A stretch of 64,000 nt of DNA from Acidobacteriota bacterium (GTDB taxonomy: Bacteria > Acidobacteriota > Terriglobia > Acidiferrales > UBA7541): contig PMUS01000068.1 in assembly GCA_003166795.1 (NCBI GenBank), forward strand, positions 1 through 64,000, written 5' to 3'. Positions 27,149 through 36,119 of this stretch are shown piece by piece. A program made the translations under genes and the position numbers. Under the pieces are notes generated by a model. It was not told the origin of the DNA and searched no databases. It saw only the letters and a program-made list of their open reading frames with translations. How positions within the stretch are numbered: the stretch's first letter is position 1; each line of letters begins with the position of its first letter.

Positions 27149-28437
27149 TCAGATCGAATCGCATGGCGGCACTCACCGTCTTGGCCCTGCTCACCTGCGG
27201 GTCTGTCGCCGCGCAAGCCGCACAGAAATTGAGTCTTCACGAGGCCGAACAGATTGCGGTCCAAAATCACCCTCAGATTCAGGCGGCGACCGACATGGCA
27301 TCTGCGGCGAAGGATCAGGTGACGCAAGCGCGGTCGGCATACTACCCGACCGCTTACGGCAGCGTCACCGCAGCCGACGCCGAGAACAATAGCCGGATCG
27401 CGGCCGGCGCCTTGAACAATCCCATCATCTACGAGCGCTACGCCAATGGCTTCACCGTCAATCAGCTCGTGACGGACTTCGGCCGCACCCATGAGCTCGT
27501 CAAAAGCTCGAATCTGCACGCGCAGGCGGAACAGGAAAATGTTGTCACCACGCGAGCCGACGTCCTGCTCGGCGTGGACAAGGCTTACTTTGCCGTCCAG
27601 AAGGCGCAGGCGGTGTTAAACGTGGCCCAGGAAACAGTCAAAGATCGGCAGCTCGTCGCGGATCAGGTGGGCGAACTCGAAAAAAACAAGATCAAGTCGG
27701 GCCTCGACCTCAGTTTCGCCAACGTTGACCTTGCGCAGGCGCAGCTTCTGCTGGTCCAAGCTCAGAATGACATCGAGGCGTCGTACGTTCAGCTCTCCGC
27801 CGCGCTCGGCTATGGAGACCTGAGGACCTTCGAGTTGGCCGAGGAGCCTGTTCCACCAGCGCCCTCCGCCAATTTCTCCGATCTTCTTCAGCAGGCGCTC
27901 AAGGACAGGCCGGAGCTCATCGGTCTGCGGCTGGATGCGGACTCGGCTCATAGCTACGCCACAGCCGAGCGCGATCTATCGTTTCCGACCGTTACGGCTA
28001 TAGGCAGCGCCGGACTGACCCCGGTCGGCGCCGACCAGCTTGCTCCTCGCTATGCGGCTGCCGGAGTCAACGTGAATATCCCAATATTCAACGGGCATCT
28101 TTTTGGCGCTCTGCGAAGCGAGGCCAATTCCCGCGCGAAAGCAGACGATCAGTACCTTCGCGACCTGCAAAACCAGATCGTTCGCGGTGTTCGCACTGCG
28201 TGGCTGAATTCCAATTCCGCCTTCCAGCGTCTCGCTATAACCGACCAGCTTCTAAAAAACGCGACAGACGCGTCGGATCTGGCCGAGGCTCGATACAAGC
28301 TGGGACTAAGCTCCATCATCGAACTCAGCCAGGCCCAGTTGAACCTGACCCAGGCCGAACTCGAATCGGCCAGTTCTAAATTCGACTATCAGACGCAGCT
28401 ATCGGTCCTGAAGTACCAGCTCGGGCAGTTGCAATAG
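27145..28437 (+). CDS. TolC-family outer-membrane efflux protein
   Basis: 430 aa outer-membrane factor that completes the tripartite pump. A signal peptide (MIRSNRMAALTVLALLTCGS ... AQA) is followed by two repeated OEP halves: LSLHEAEQIAVQNHPQIQAA in the first and FSDLLQQALKDRPELIGLRL in the second, each with long coiled-coil helices, and the C-terminal ARYKLGLSSIIELSQAQLNL motif. Start ATG 27145 overlaps the permease stop (ATGA), which indicates translational coupling. It ends the putative operon that begins at 21438. Confidence 0.93.
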   Translation: MIRSNRMAALTVLALLTCGSVAAQAAQKLSLHEAEQIAVQNHPQIQAATDMASAAKDQVTQARSAYYPTAYGSVTAADAENNSRIAAGALNNPIIYERYANGFTVNQLVTDFGRTHELVKSSNLHAQAEQENVVTTRADVLLGVDKAYFAVQKAQAVLNVAQETVKDRQLVADQVGELEKNKIKSGLDLSFANVDLAQAQLLLVQAQNDIEASYVQLSAALGYGDLRTFELAEEPVPPAPSANFSDLLQQALKDRPELIGLRLDADSAHSYATAERDLSFPTVTAIGSAGLTPVGADQLAPRYAAAGVNVNIPIFNGHLFGALRSEANSRAKADDQYLRDLQNQIVRGVRTAWLNSNSAFQRLAITDQLLKNATDASDLAEARYKLGLSSIIELSQAQLNLTQAELESASSKFDYQTQLSVLKYQLGQLQ

Positions 28438-28860
28438 TCGGCTGTATCCGAAAATGAACTCGCCGTTCTCGGCGCGCGGCCGAACCTTTCCCAACCCAGC
28501 CATCCTTCCCGGAATCGGCAGTAACTTCAGTTCCCTGCCGCGCCTTACGCGTCCACCAAGTAACCGACTATTAATGTGGCTGTCACAGGAGATTCAACCA
28601 GACTGGTTAAGGTTCGGTCGCCTTGTGTATTGAGTTTAGCGTGTCGCCGCACTGCACCCTTTACGAAAGCTACGAAGCCTGGTGAGTTCTATTGGTTCCC
28701 AGCGTGTGGGAATCCGGTTTGGATTTCTGCCAGCAGAATGGGCTTGCAGACACTAGGCGTTGGTTTGAAAAACGAGGAATTCGGGCGGATTTCTGTTAAG
28801 TTGCCCGGGTCGTGGTGTTTATTAACTTGCCGATTCGATTTCACTCTTAAGGAGGAATGA
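28438..28860. other. Intergenic region between the efflux operon and the porin gene
   Basis: About 420 bases. It ends with a strong AAGGAGG ribosome-binding site just before the porin ATG. A 94-codon frame runs through it but shows no family-like features. No terminator for the efflux operon was identified. Confidence 0.45.
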
Positions 28861-30843
28861 ATGCGAGTACTTGCAATGTGTATCGTGGCCCTCGGCCTCG
28901 TCGTCTCGCCAGCGCTGGCGGGAACGGCTGGGTCAGGGGACAAGGACGGCCCGGCGTCCACTACAAGCGCGACGACTACCGCTCAACCCGCTACTGCGCC
29001 CCCGGCAGTCGCGAAGCCTGACCCAGCCGCAAAGCCAGAACCCTCGAACAGCGAGGTAGCAGCCGAGCTGCAGCAGCTGCGCGATCTACTGGAAGCGCAG
29101 TCAAAGCAGCTTCAGGAACAGCAGCAGAAGATGCAATTGCTCGAAGACCAGTTGAACGCCTCCAGTGCAGCCCGCGAGAATATCGTGGCCGCACCGGCCA
29201 CCGCGGATGCTGTAGCGATCGGACCCGTCATCGGTGTACCAGCGAGCGCCAATGTGCCGAACGCGGATTCGAGTCAGGATAAAATGGGACCTCCGACCTC
29301 CATCGAGTTCAAAGGCATCACGCTTACCCCGGGCGGCTTCCTGGCGGCAGAAACCGTGTGGCGCCAAAAAGGCCTTGCGTCCGATATCAACACTCCTTTC
29401 AACAACGCTCCCTTTGACGGCTCTTCGAACGCTCACCTGTCGGAATTCCAAGCCAGCGGCCGTCAGTCCCGTATCTCACTGTTGGTTGAGGGGAAGTTGG
29501 ACACCGTGAAGATCGGCGGTTACTACGAAATGGACTTCCTCTCCGCCGGCGTCACATCCAACCCAAACCAGAGCAACAGCTATACGATGCGCCAAAGACA
29601 GCTCTTTGCACAGGCCGCCTTCACCAACGGGATCACTGTGACGGGAGGCCAGCAGTGGAGCTTGCTCACCGAAACTACCAAGGGCATGGATAACCGCTCC
29701 GAAGCGTTGCCTCAGACAATCGACCCGAATTATCACATCGGATTCAGCTGGGCGCGGCAGGAAGGTATCCGCTTCACGAAAGACTTCGGTAACAAGGTTT
29801 GGCTGGGGTTCTCAATTGAAGAACCGCAGGCCACGATCACCGTCCACGGCAACCCCACGGCGGTCTCGGGCGGGACTGTCATCACCGAGCCTGACACTGC
29901 GTGTGCCGCGCCGCCTTGCACGGTCACAGTCAATGCCGTCACCAGCAACAATTTCCTCCTGGGTGCTTTCGGCGCGACCGGCGGCCTCTTCAACCCGATC
30001 GGCAACTACCCGTACAATCCATCTCCTGACTTCATCGTCAAGGCAGTTTTTGAACCGGGCTTTGGGCACTACGAAATCTTCGGTGTCCTGAGCGATTTCC
30101 GTGATCGCGTGTTCCCGTGCGTTCCCCTGAGCGGTACAACGGCTCCCGCGGGATGCTCGGCGATCACGTCGGCGGCGGGGGCTTTCAACGACAATAGACA
30201 AGGCGGTGGAATTGGCGCCAACGCACGCTGGGCTCTTTTTGCCAAGCACGTTGACCTCGGCTTCCACTTCTTCGGTGGAGACGGCATCGGCCGCTATGGT
30301 TCAGGCGGGTTGTCGGATGCGACCGTTCGTCCGGATGGCGAACTCGCACCGATCCACAATTTCCAGTCCCTCGGCACGCTGCAGTTTCACCCGACGCCGA
30401 AGCTGGACATCAACCTAAATGTGGGCGGCGAATTTGAGGAACGCACCGCTTTCGTCAAGAGCGGTACGGCCGGGCCGAACGAGGGCTACGGGTACGCGCT
30501 CCTCAACAACTCCGGATGCTGGACGGAAACTCTACCGATCGCTGCTCCCGGCACGGGGAGTAACCTCGGCACCCCCACGGGCGTCGCAGGATCCACCGGT
30601 TTCATTCCTGGCGCGCTGGCCAATTGCACCGGTGACACGCGAAACTTGCTTGAGGGCTCGATTGGCTTTTGGTATCGCTTCTATAAGGGCCCGAAGGGCA
30701 CGATCCAGTACGGCATGCAGTATTCCAACTACATCCGCAACACCTGGAAGGGCGTCGCTGCGACGACCGGCCTGGGAACAAGCGGTCAACCTCATTCGGA
30801 CGAGAACATGGTCTTCACTTCGTTCCGTTACGTTCTGCCGTAG
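28861..30843 (+). CDS. Large outer-membrane porin with N-terminal coiled coil
   Basis: 660 aa exported protein: signal peptide ending SPALA, a low-complexity Thr/Pro/Ala linker, a coiled coil (about 60-100: LQQLRDLLEAQSKQLQEQQQ) and a long beta-barrel with alternating aromatic strands (GQSRISLLVEGK-like, KIGGYYEMDFLSAG, IGFWYRFYKGPKGTIQYGMQ) ending in FTSFRYVLP. The layout fits trimeric porins whose coiled coil tethers to peptidoglycan, and the barrel resembles the phosphate-selective/DcaP-like group (inference). AAGGAGG precedes ATG 28861. A terminator follows. It is a close paralogue of the minus-strand gene at 33501. Confidence 0.85.
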   Translation: MRVLAMCIVALGLVVSPALAGTAGSGDKDGPASTTSATTTAQPATAPPAVAKPDPAAKPEPSNSEVAAELQQLRDLLEAQSKQLQEQQQKMQLLEDQLNASSAARENIVAAPATADAVAIGPVIGVPASANVPNADSSQDKMGPPTSIEFKGITLTPGGFLAAETVWRQKGLASDINTPFNNAPFDGSSNAHLSEFQASGRQSRISLLVEGKLDTVKIGGYYEMDFLSAGVTSNPNQSNSYTMRQRQLFAQAAFTNGITVTGGQQWSLLTETTKGMDNRSEALPQTIDPNYHIGFSWARQEGIRFTKDFGNKVWLGFSIEEPQATITVHGNPTAVSGGTVITEPDTACAAPPCTVTVNAVTSNNFLLGAFGATGGLFNPIGNYPYNPSPDFIVKAVFEPGFGHYEIFGVLSDFRDRVFPCVPLSGTTAPAGCSAITSAAGAFNDNRQGGGIGANARWALFAKHVDLGFHFFGGDGIGRYGSGGLSDATVRPDGELAPIHNFQSLGTLQFHPTPKLDINLNVGGEFEERTAFVKSGTAGPNEGYGYALLNNSGCWTETLPIAAPGTGSNLGTPTGVAGSTGFIPGALANCTGDTRNLLEGSIGFWYRFYKGPKGTIQYGMQYSNYIRNTWKGVAATTGLGTSGQPHSDENMVFTSFRYVLP

Positions 30844-30861
30844 ACAACCAGTCCTGCACGG

Positions 30862-30891
30862 GAGAGGCGGTTCGCCGCCTCTCTTTTTTTT
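30862..30891 (+). terminator. Rho-independent terminator after the porin gene
   Basis: Perfect 9 bp stem GAGAGGCGG/CCGCCTCTC with loop TTCG and a run of eight T, 18 bases after the porin stop. Confidence 0.92.
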
Positions 30892-31051
30892 GGCCGGCAG
30901 CCTTGACGGGCAACCGGCGCGCCGCGATTCCGGCTACGCACGTGCGGGGTGGTGTTCTCGAAGTTCGCACTGCCGCGAAGTGCAAGCGCACCAAAGATCG
31001 CGCGCTTCAGGTACCCATGTCGGCCGCCGACTGAGCCCGCCACGGAAACGA

Positions 31052-32884
31052 TCAAAACGTGAAACGACCGCCGATTGTGGGAGCAAAGTTGTCGGGGTAG
31101 TTGTAGGGGACGCCGGGGCCGTGAGGAATGGCGATGTCCAGACCGCCGCTCACGTAGGAATACGCAATGCCGGCAAAGCCGTCGAAACGCTTGGTGAAGT
31201 GGTGATCCAGATAGAGTGACACCTCGTTGAGGGTGCCCGCGCAGGAACTGCGGTAATTTCCGGGCGAGCAGGTCGCCGGAACACGGAAGGTGTTCTGCCG
31301 CTGTTGATACCACGACAAAGTGACGTCGGTTTTTTTGTCGTAAGCGTATTTCACGCCCGCCCACCAAATCTGAACCAACTTTTGAGAATCAAGATTGTCG
31401 TCTTCAACCCCGCTCATGAGATAGCCGCCTTGGTCATCAGCGCCAACGCCCAACGGGTTCGACGGGTTATTCTGCCAGATGTATTCGTAGCCGGCATAAA
31501 ACTTGAACGGATCCCACGCATACTTGGCAGCGACCATAATCGCGTTGTTGTCGGTCACGATCCCATATACGGTGTTGGTGGGGTCGATCAGATTGGCCCC
31601 GGTGATGGGGATCGTATTGACGCTGTCCATGGTCGACTGAAACGACTGCCCCGGACTCTGACTCTGAGCCCCCAGCAAGGGGTTCACTACGCTGATCGCC
31701 TGGTTGTAATGTTGGTAGACGGCGTCGGCGGAGAACTTGTGGTAGTTTCCGCCGAGATCGAATCCCCATGCGTTGTTATGCGGCTTTTCCGGCGTGCAGT
31801 CGGCGGCAGTCCAGCCTGTGACGGCGGAATAGCACCCGCCAGAACCATTGACGAATTTATACATCGCGCCAAAATGGACAGGTCCATAGGTGAGGCGATA
31901 CTTCAGGGCGTCGTCCCAACGGCTGTTCTCGGTGTCGCCGCCGCCGGCCATCGTGCCGTTATACCCGATGTACGAAAACGCATAGCCGCCGCCGGCCGGA
32001 TCGTATTGCAGCATCGCATCGGTACCGAGAGAACGCTGTCGGCCGAAGGTCAGCGTGCCGAATTGCGTGGACGATATGCCGGCATAGAATTCATCGTTGA
32101 AGGGTTGGCCCGCCCGCGCGCCGTCGATGGCTTCCGAATAGCTGGCCCTCGGAAGGCCGTTGTTGTTGATATCGGTGAGCGACGCGTTGGCGAGCAGGCC
32201 GGAATTCGGATTGATGCCAGTCGAAGCGTTGAACACAACGGACCAGCCAGGCATAAACTCTTCCTTGCCCCTGACTCCCAGACCCGTCTGCTGCAGGTTG
32301 TTCGGTGCGACTAGGAATCGAGAGTGATTGCCGTTTCGGTTCACCAGAGATTCGCCTTCATAGTTATAGCCGTTTACCGGTAAGCCGTGGCTGACCCAGC
32401 CCAGGCCGACGTCATACGCACCGAACAGCGTGATGCCGTGCCAGGTCAGCGCGCAATCGGTGGTGGCGAACTCGTGGCCGCTCGTGCAGGGGTCGGCGGC
32501 CTTCGGCTGCATCTTAATGTCGACCGTGGCGCCCTGGTCAACCGCCAAGCTGATTCCCGTGCGTGTTTGTTCAGAGAACCCTTGTTTTGCCGCTCGAATA
32601 TCGAAGCGCCCCGCAGGCAGGCCGGACGCCTGATAGTGCCCCGAGCGGTCGGTTGCGATCGTGCGCGTTTCAGTTGTGTCGACGATCTTGATTGTCACCG
32701 CAACATCGGGAAGCGCTGCGCCGGCTTGGTCCGTCACCACGCCGGAAAGGCTCGCTCCCGTTTCGGCCCACACCGGGAAGGCCCCTATCGCAAGCCACAA
32801 AAGCAGCAAGAAGGGCTGGGCCAGCAGCAGTGAGACAGCCGTTGGAACGTGGCCGGCGCGCGTCATAGCGGATCGAGCTGTCAC
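31052..32884 (-). CDS. Gram-negative porin with an N-terminal carboxypeptidase-regulatory-like domain
   Basis: About 610 aa outer-membrane protein. A signal peptide ends in FPVWA. Residues about 45-130 form a carboxypeptidase-regulatory-like domain (LSGVVTDQAGAALPDVAVTI, GHYQASGLPAGRFDI), more often seen on TonB-dependent receptors. From about 140 on, a porin-4-type barrel follows (TLFGAYDVGLGWVSH, FGTLTFGRQRSLGTDAML, TDVTLSWYQQRQ), ending GGRFTF with the C-terminal Phe typical of barrel proteins. Start chosen at GTG 32884 with GGAG 5 bases upstream; TTG 32899 is possible. The fusion of a regulatory-like plug-side domain to a porin barrel is the unusual point. Confidence 0.82.
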   Translation of the reverse strand: MTARSAMTRAGHVPTAVSLLLAQPFLLLLWLAIGAFPVWAETGASLSGVVTDQAGAALPDVAVTIKIVDTTETRTIATDRSGHYQASGLPAGRFDIRAAKQGFSEQTRTGISLAVDQGATVDIKMQPKAADPCTSGHEFATTDCALTWHGITLFGAYDVGLGWVSHGLPVNGYNYEGESLVNRNGNHSRFLVAPNNLQQTGLGVRGKEEFMPGWSVVFNASTGINPNSGLLANASLTDINNNGLPRASYSEAIDGARAGQPFNDEFYAGISSTQFGTLTFGRQRSLGTDAMLQYDPAGGGYAFSYIGYNGTMAGGGDTENSRWDDALKYRLTYGPVHFGAMYKFVNGSGGCYSAVTGWTAADCTPEKPHNNAWGFDLGGNYHKFSADAVYQHYNQAISVVNPLLGAQSQSPGQSFQSTMDSVNTIPITGANLIDPTNTVYGIVTDNNAIMVAAKYAWDPFKFYAGYEYIWQNNPSNPLGVGADDQGGYLMSGVEDDNLDSQKLVQIWWAGVKYAYDKKTDVTLSWYQQRQNTFRVPATCSPGNYRSSCAGTLNEVSLYLDHHFTKRFDGFAGIAYSYVSGGLDIAIPHGPGVPYNYPDNFAPTIGGRFTF

Positions 32885-33445
32885 GGATTCTCCTAACAAT
32901 TATTCTTCGAATGGGTTGAGCCGCTCGTTCGGAAGCCAGCGGCGAAGTGCGAATTTACGCGTTTTATTAAGTTATGTCAAACTGATTTGATTCGATTTTA
33001 TTGAGCTACATCGGCAAAACCCGGATGGCAAGCACGCGAATGCTAGAGGGGCGATTTGCCGCCTCTCCCGCATTTGTCGCCCGCCTGGAGGCAGGGCTTC
33101 AGACCGAATTTAGACAGGCGCGAATCCGTCGAAGTGCTCGCAACATCATACGACGCGAACCGCGGAACAGCGACTGGCGCTGATGCGCGCATTTGCCAAA
33201 CCAACAGTCGTGGTAACCGTGAAGCTTTGAGGGAGTGCGCCGCTTGCCAGTAATTGCCCCCAGCCGAGACGGAGCCATATTCGTGTCGCCGGATCGTATC
33301 TTCCTGAATCCCGACTGCGGCTTCGGAACATTCGCCGAGCAGCCCGTGGCCGACGCGCAAATCGCCTTCCGCAAGCTCCGCGCTCTCTCTGCGGCAGCCC
33401 GCCGACTCCGCAGCTCATAGCCCTCTTACAAGAGCCAAATCTCAA
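32885..33445. other. Intergenic stretch between two minus-strand porin genes
   Basis: About 560 bases without convincing genes. The first 100 bases are AT-rich (TTCGATTTTATT and similar) and should carry the promoter of the downstream porin gene on the minus strand. A weak GAGGGGC/GCCGCCTC hairpin at 33048-33068 resembles a decayed porin terminator. Confidence 0.4.
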
Positions 33446-33482
33446 GAAAAACGGGAGACGGCATGGCCGCCTCCCGTTTTTC
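33446..33482. terminator. Bidirectional rho-independent terminator
   Basis: A 12 bp stem ACGGGAGACGGC/GCCGCCTCCCGT (one mismatch), loop ATG, flanked by A5 on the left and T5 on the right so that it can work on either strand. It lies 19 bases after the minus-strand porin stop at 33501. Confidence 0.85.
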
Positions 33483-33500
33483 CTTCATAGCTCTCTCTCC

Positions 33501-35396
33501 TTAAGGCAAGTAATAACGGAACGAGGTCATTACCATGTTTTCGGTCGAATGAGGACCAGCGAGCGTGCCGGCCGTTGCGCCCGCACCCGACCACGTGTTG
33601 CGGTCCATGTAGGAATATTGCGGTCCGAACTGCACCGTGCCGTGCGGGCCTTTATAGAAGCGGTACCAGAATCCGAGAGTCCCCTCTAGGACGTTCCGCG
33701 TGTCACCCGTGCAGTTCGCGAGGGTGCCGGGAACAAATCCAGTCGAGCCCCCAACGCTGTTGGGAGTCGAAACGTCGCTTCCCGGAACCGGCTCGATAAA
33801 ACAGCCGAAGTTCGGCAAGCCGATCGCTCCGTACCCCTCGTTTGGCGCCGCAGCGCCGGTCTTGGTGTATTGCGTCCGACCCTCGTATTCGCCGCCCACG
33901 TAGGCGTACACGTCGAGTTGCGAGGTAGCGTGCCACTCGAGAGTGCCTAGCGATTGAAAGTTGCGGATGGGAGCGAGTGTCCCGTTCGGCCGCACGGTTG
34001 TGTCGGCAAGTATCGACGCGCCGTAGCGCCCGATGCCATCGCCGCCCATGAAGTGGATGCCTGCGTCCAGCTTCTTGTGGAATAGCGGCACGCGGGCGTT
34101 AGCTCCGATGCCGCCGCCTTCGCGCGTGTCGTTAAATGCGCCGAGTGCGGACGGAGTGGTGGCCGTCGCGTTCGGGAAAACCTGGTCGCGGAACGTGCTG
34201 AGCACACCAAAGATTTCGTAGTGCCCCCAGCCCGGCTCGAACGCCGCCTTGAAAATGAAATCCGGCGCTGCCGTGTAGGCGTAGTTGGCCACGGGATTCA
34301 GGCTGCCCGCGCTCGCGCCGAACTGGCCGACGAGAAAATTGCTGTTCTCGCCGTGCGCAGTTAGCGTCGTCTCGCCATTTTCCACTGCGAAGCCCAGCCA
34401 GACTTTGTTGTTGAAGTTCTTGGTTACGCGAATGCCGGGTTGCCGCGCCCAGGTGAACCCAACATGGTAGCTTCCGTCTATGACGAGCGGCAAAGCCTCG
34501 GTTCGGTTATCGAGCCCGTGTTTGGTCTCCGTAAGCAGCGTCCACATCTGTCCACCGGTAATAGTCCAGCCGTTGTCGAACGCCGCCTGCCCCCAAAACT
34601 GCCGTTGGCGCAGAACGTAGCTGTTGCTCTCGGTGTAGTTGGATGTAACGCCGACACCGAGGAAGTCGGTCTCGTAGTAGCCGCCGATCTTCACGTTGCT
34701 GAGCTTGCCTTCGACCAGCATTGCGATCCGCGATTGCCGCCCGCTGGCATTAAATTCCGACATCCTGGCCTGGTTCGCGCCAGGAAGTGGGATCGTATTG
34801 AACGGCGTGGTCACATCGGCGCTGAGAGCTTTTTGCCGCCATACCGCGGCGCCTTCCATGAAGCCCATCGGCGTGAGCGTGATCCCTTTCACGTGGATTG
34901 ACGTAGGTGTATCTCCCTCCTGCGCGGGGTCCCCCGCACCTGCGACCGCCGCCGGTCCGTTGGAATCGCTCAGCGCCAACGCATTAGCGAGGCCCGGGTT
35001 CGACGATCCCTCCGGGTCCATCGCGACCGAATTGCTCAAGGATTCTTTCGTCCCGAGCTGCTCTTCGAGTGATCGCACTTTGTTCTGCTGATCATTGAGT
35101 TGTTCCTTCAGTTCTTGGTTCTGCTGCTGAAATTGCTTGCCCTGCGTAACGAGCAGGTCGCGAAGGTCCTGGAGCTCTTCCTCGATCCGAGTCTCGACCG
35201 GGCTCGCAGCAGCGGGAGCCACCGCTGGGCTCGCCGCAGAACTTGCATGCGCCGGTGTCGGCGTCCTCGCGTTTGCGGTTGCAGCAGCGGACGAAGTAGG
35301 CGGCGGGACCGGATCATTCGTAGTCCCTGCCGCCGCCATCACTGAACTCCCAGCGGAAAGGCTGAGGGCGATCAAAAACGTGGCCAATACTTTCAT
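33501..35396 (-). CDS. Large outer-membrane porin with N-terminal coiled coil (paralogue)
   Basis: 631 aa paralogue of the porin at 28861 with the same order: signal peptide, Thr/Pro/Ala-rich linker, coiled coil (ELQDLRDLLVTQGKQFQQQN, LNDQQNKVRSLEEQLG), then a beta-barrel sharing blocks such as HVKGITLTPMGFMEGAAVWR, NVKIGGYYETDFLGVGVTSN and LEGTLGFWYRFYKGPHGTVQ, ending MTSFRYYLP. ATG 35396 has AGGAG upstream. A terminator follows. The pair is arranged in opposite orientation around the hybrid porin gene, so the three barrels probably widen the range of solutes taken up. Substrates are unknown. Confidence 0.85.
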   Translation of the reverse strand: MKVLATFLIALSLSAGSSVMAAAGTTNDPVPPPTSSAAATANARTPTPAHASSAASPAVAPAAASPVETRIEEELQDLRDLLVTQGKQFQQQNQELKEQLNDQQNKVRSLEEQLGTKESLSNSVAMDPEGSSNPGLANALALSDSNGPAAVAGAGDPAQEGDTPTSIHVKGITLTPMGFMEGAAVWRQKALSADVTTPFNTIPLPGANQARMSEFNASGRQSRIAMLVEGKLSNVKIGGYYETDFLGVGVTSNYTESNSYVLRQRQFWGQAAFDNGWTITGGQMWTLLTETKHGLDNRTEALPLVIDGSYHVGFTWARQPGIRVTKNFNNKVWLGFAVENGETTLTAHGENSNFLVGQFGASAGSLNPVANYAYTAAPDFIFKAAFEPGWGHYEIFGVLSTFRDQVFPNATATTPSALGAFNDTREGGGIGANARVPLFHKKLDAGIHFMGGDGIGRYGASILADTTVRPNGTLAPIRNFQSLGTLEWHATSQLDVYAYVGGEYEGRTQYTKTGAAAPNEGYGAIGLPNFGCFIEPVPGSDVSTPNSVGGSTGFVPGTLANCTGDTRNVLEGTLGFWYRFYKGPHGTVQFGPQYSYMDRNTWSGAGATAGTLAGPHSTENMVMTSFRYYLP

Positions 35397-36119
35397 AAAT
35401 TTCTCCTAGTAGAGTTTTGTCCTACCCGCACCAACGCAAAAGAAACAGCTCCAGTGCGCCCTCTCGGTGGAACCGACGGTTGTAGCCTCGCAGCCCTCGC
35501 ATCACCGCGCGGGCGCGATATGCTCCGGGACCAAAGGGCACTTAAATGGGTTTAGTGAGAAACGGCCGACGGTCGCTTAGGAGGTGAGACTTCAAGTGAA
35601 GCCAGATTGCGGGTGCCGAATGCTGCGGAACGATGACATCGCCGTATATTGATGCACAAGCTCGTAGCCCTTCGCAAGAAATTAGTAAATCTGGCACCCG
35701 GCCGGCCGATGCAACGGATGCCGGGAACAATGGAATATCATTGAGGGCGAAGGAATGCCCTCTATTCGGAGCCATAGTCAACGGAGCACTAGCCGGGCTA
35801 ACACTGATTGACGCGGGATCGGGAGCGCGCAGGATAGTCAAACTGGAAAAAGCGGGTGGCGTGTCCCATAATTCCAGTCTGTCAGATTGAACAAGCGGCT
35901 TCCGAATCGAACCTGGTTTGAATTGGGAGAGTTGCTCGCGGTAGTTCCCACCGATGAATTTCTTCGTCTACAAATAACCCAGGGTTGTGCTCCGTTACGC
36001 TTTCAACATGCGCCCGCGAGCGCGCCGTCGGCGGCCCCCATCGCCGATGTAGACTGCCGCTCAAGGCCAGGCGCATTAATTTGCGAGCAGCTCGCGCCGG
36101 CTAGGGTGAGGAATCTGGC
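35397..36119. other. Non-coding stretch, nothing recognised
   Basis: About 720 bases between a minus-strand porin gene and a plus-strand membrane protein gene. Frames of 80-100 codons occur on both strands in 35542-35890, but their composition is not protein-like and they have no good ribosome-binding sites. Both flanking promoters must lie here; none was singled out. Confidence 0.4.

Noticed and set aside
28576-28860. 94-codon frame directly before the porin gene
   Set aside because: It ends exactly in the porin ribosome-binding region and its composition is not protein-like.
35542-35890. Overlapping frames on both strands upstream of the TPR membrane protein
   Set aside because: No ribosome-binding sites or recognisable motifs, and the two strands compete for the same bases.
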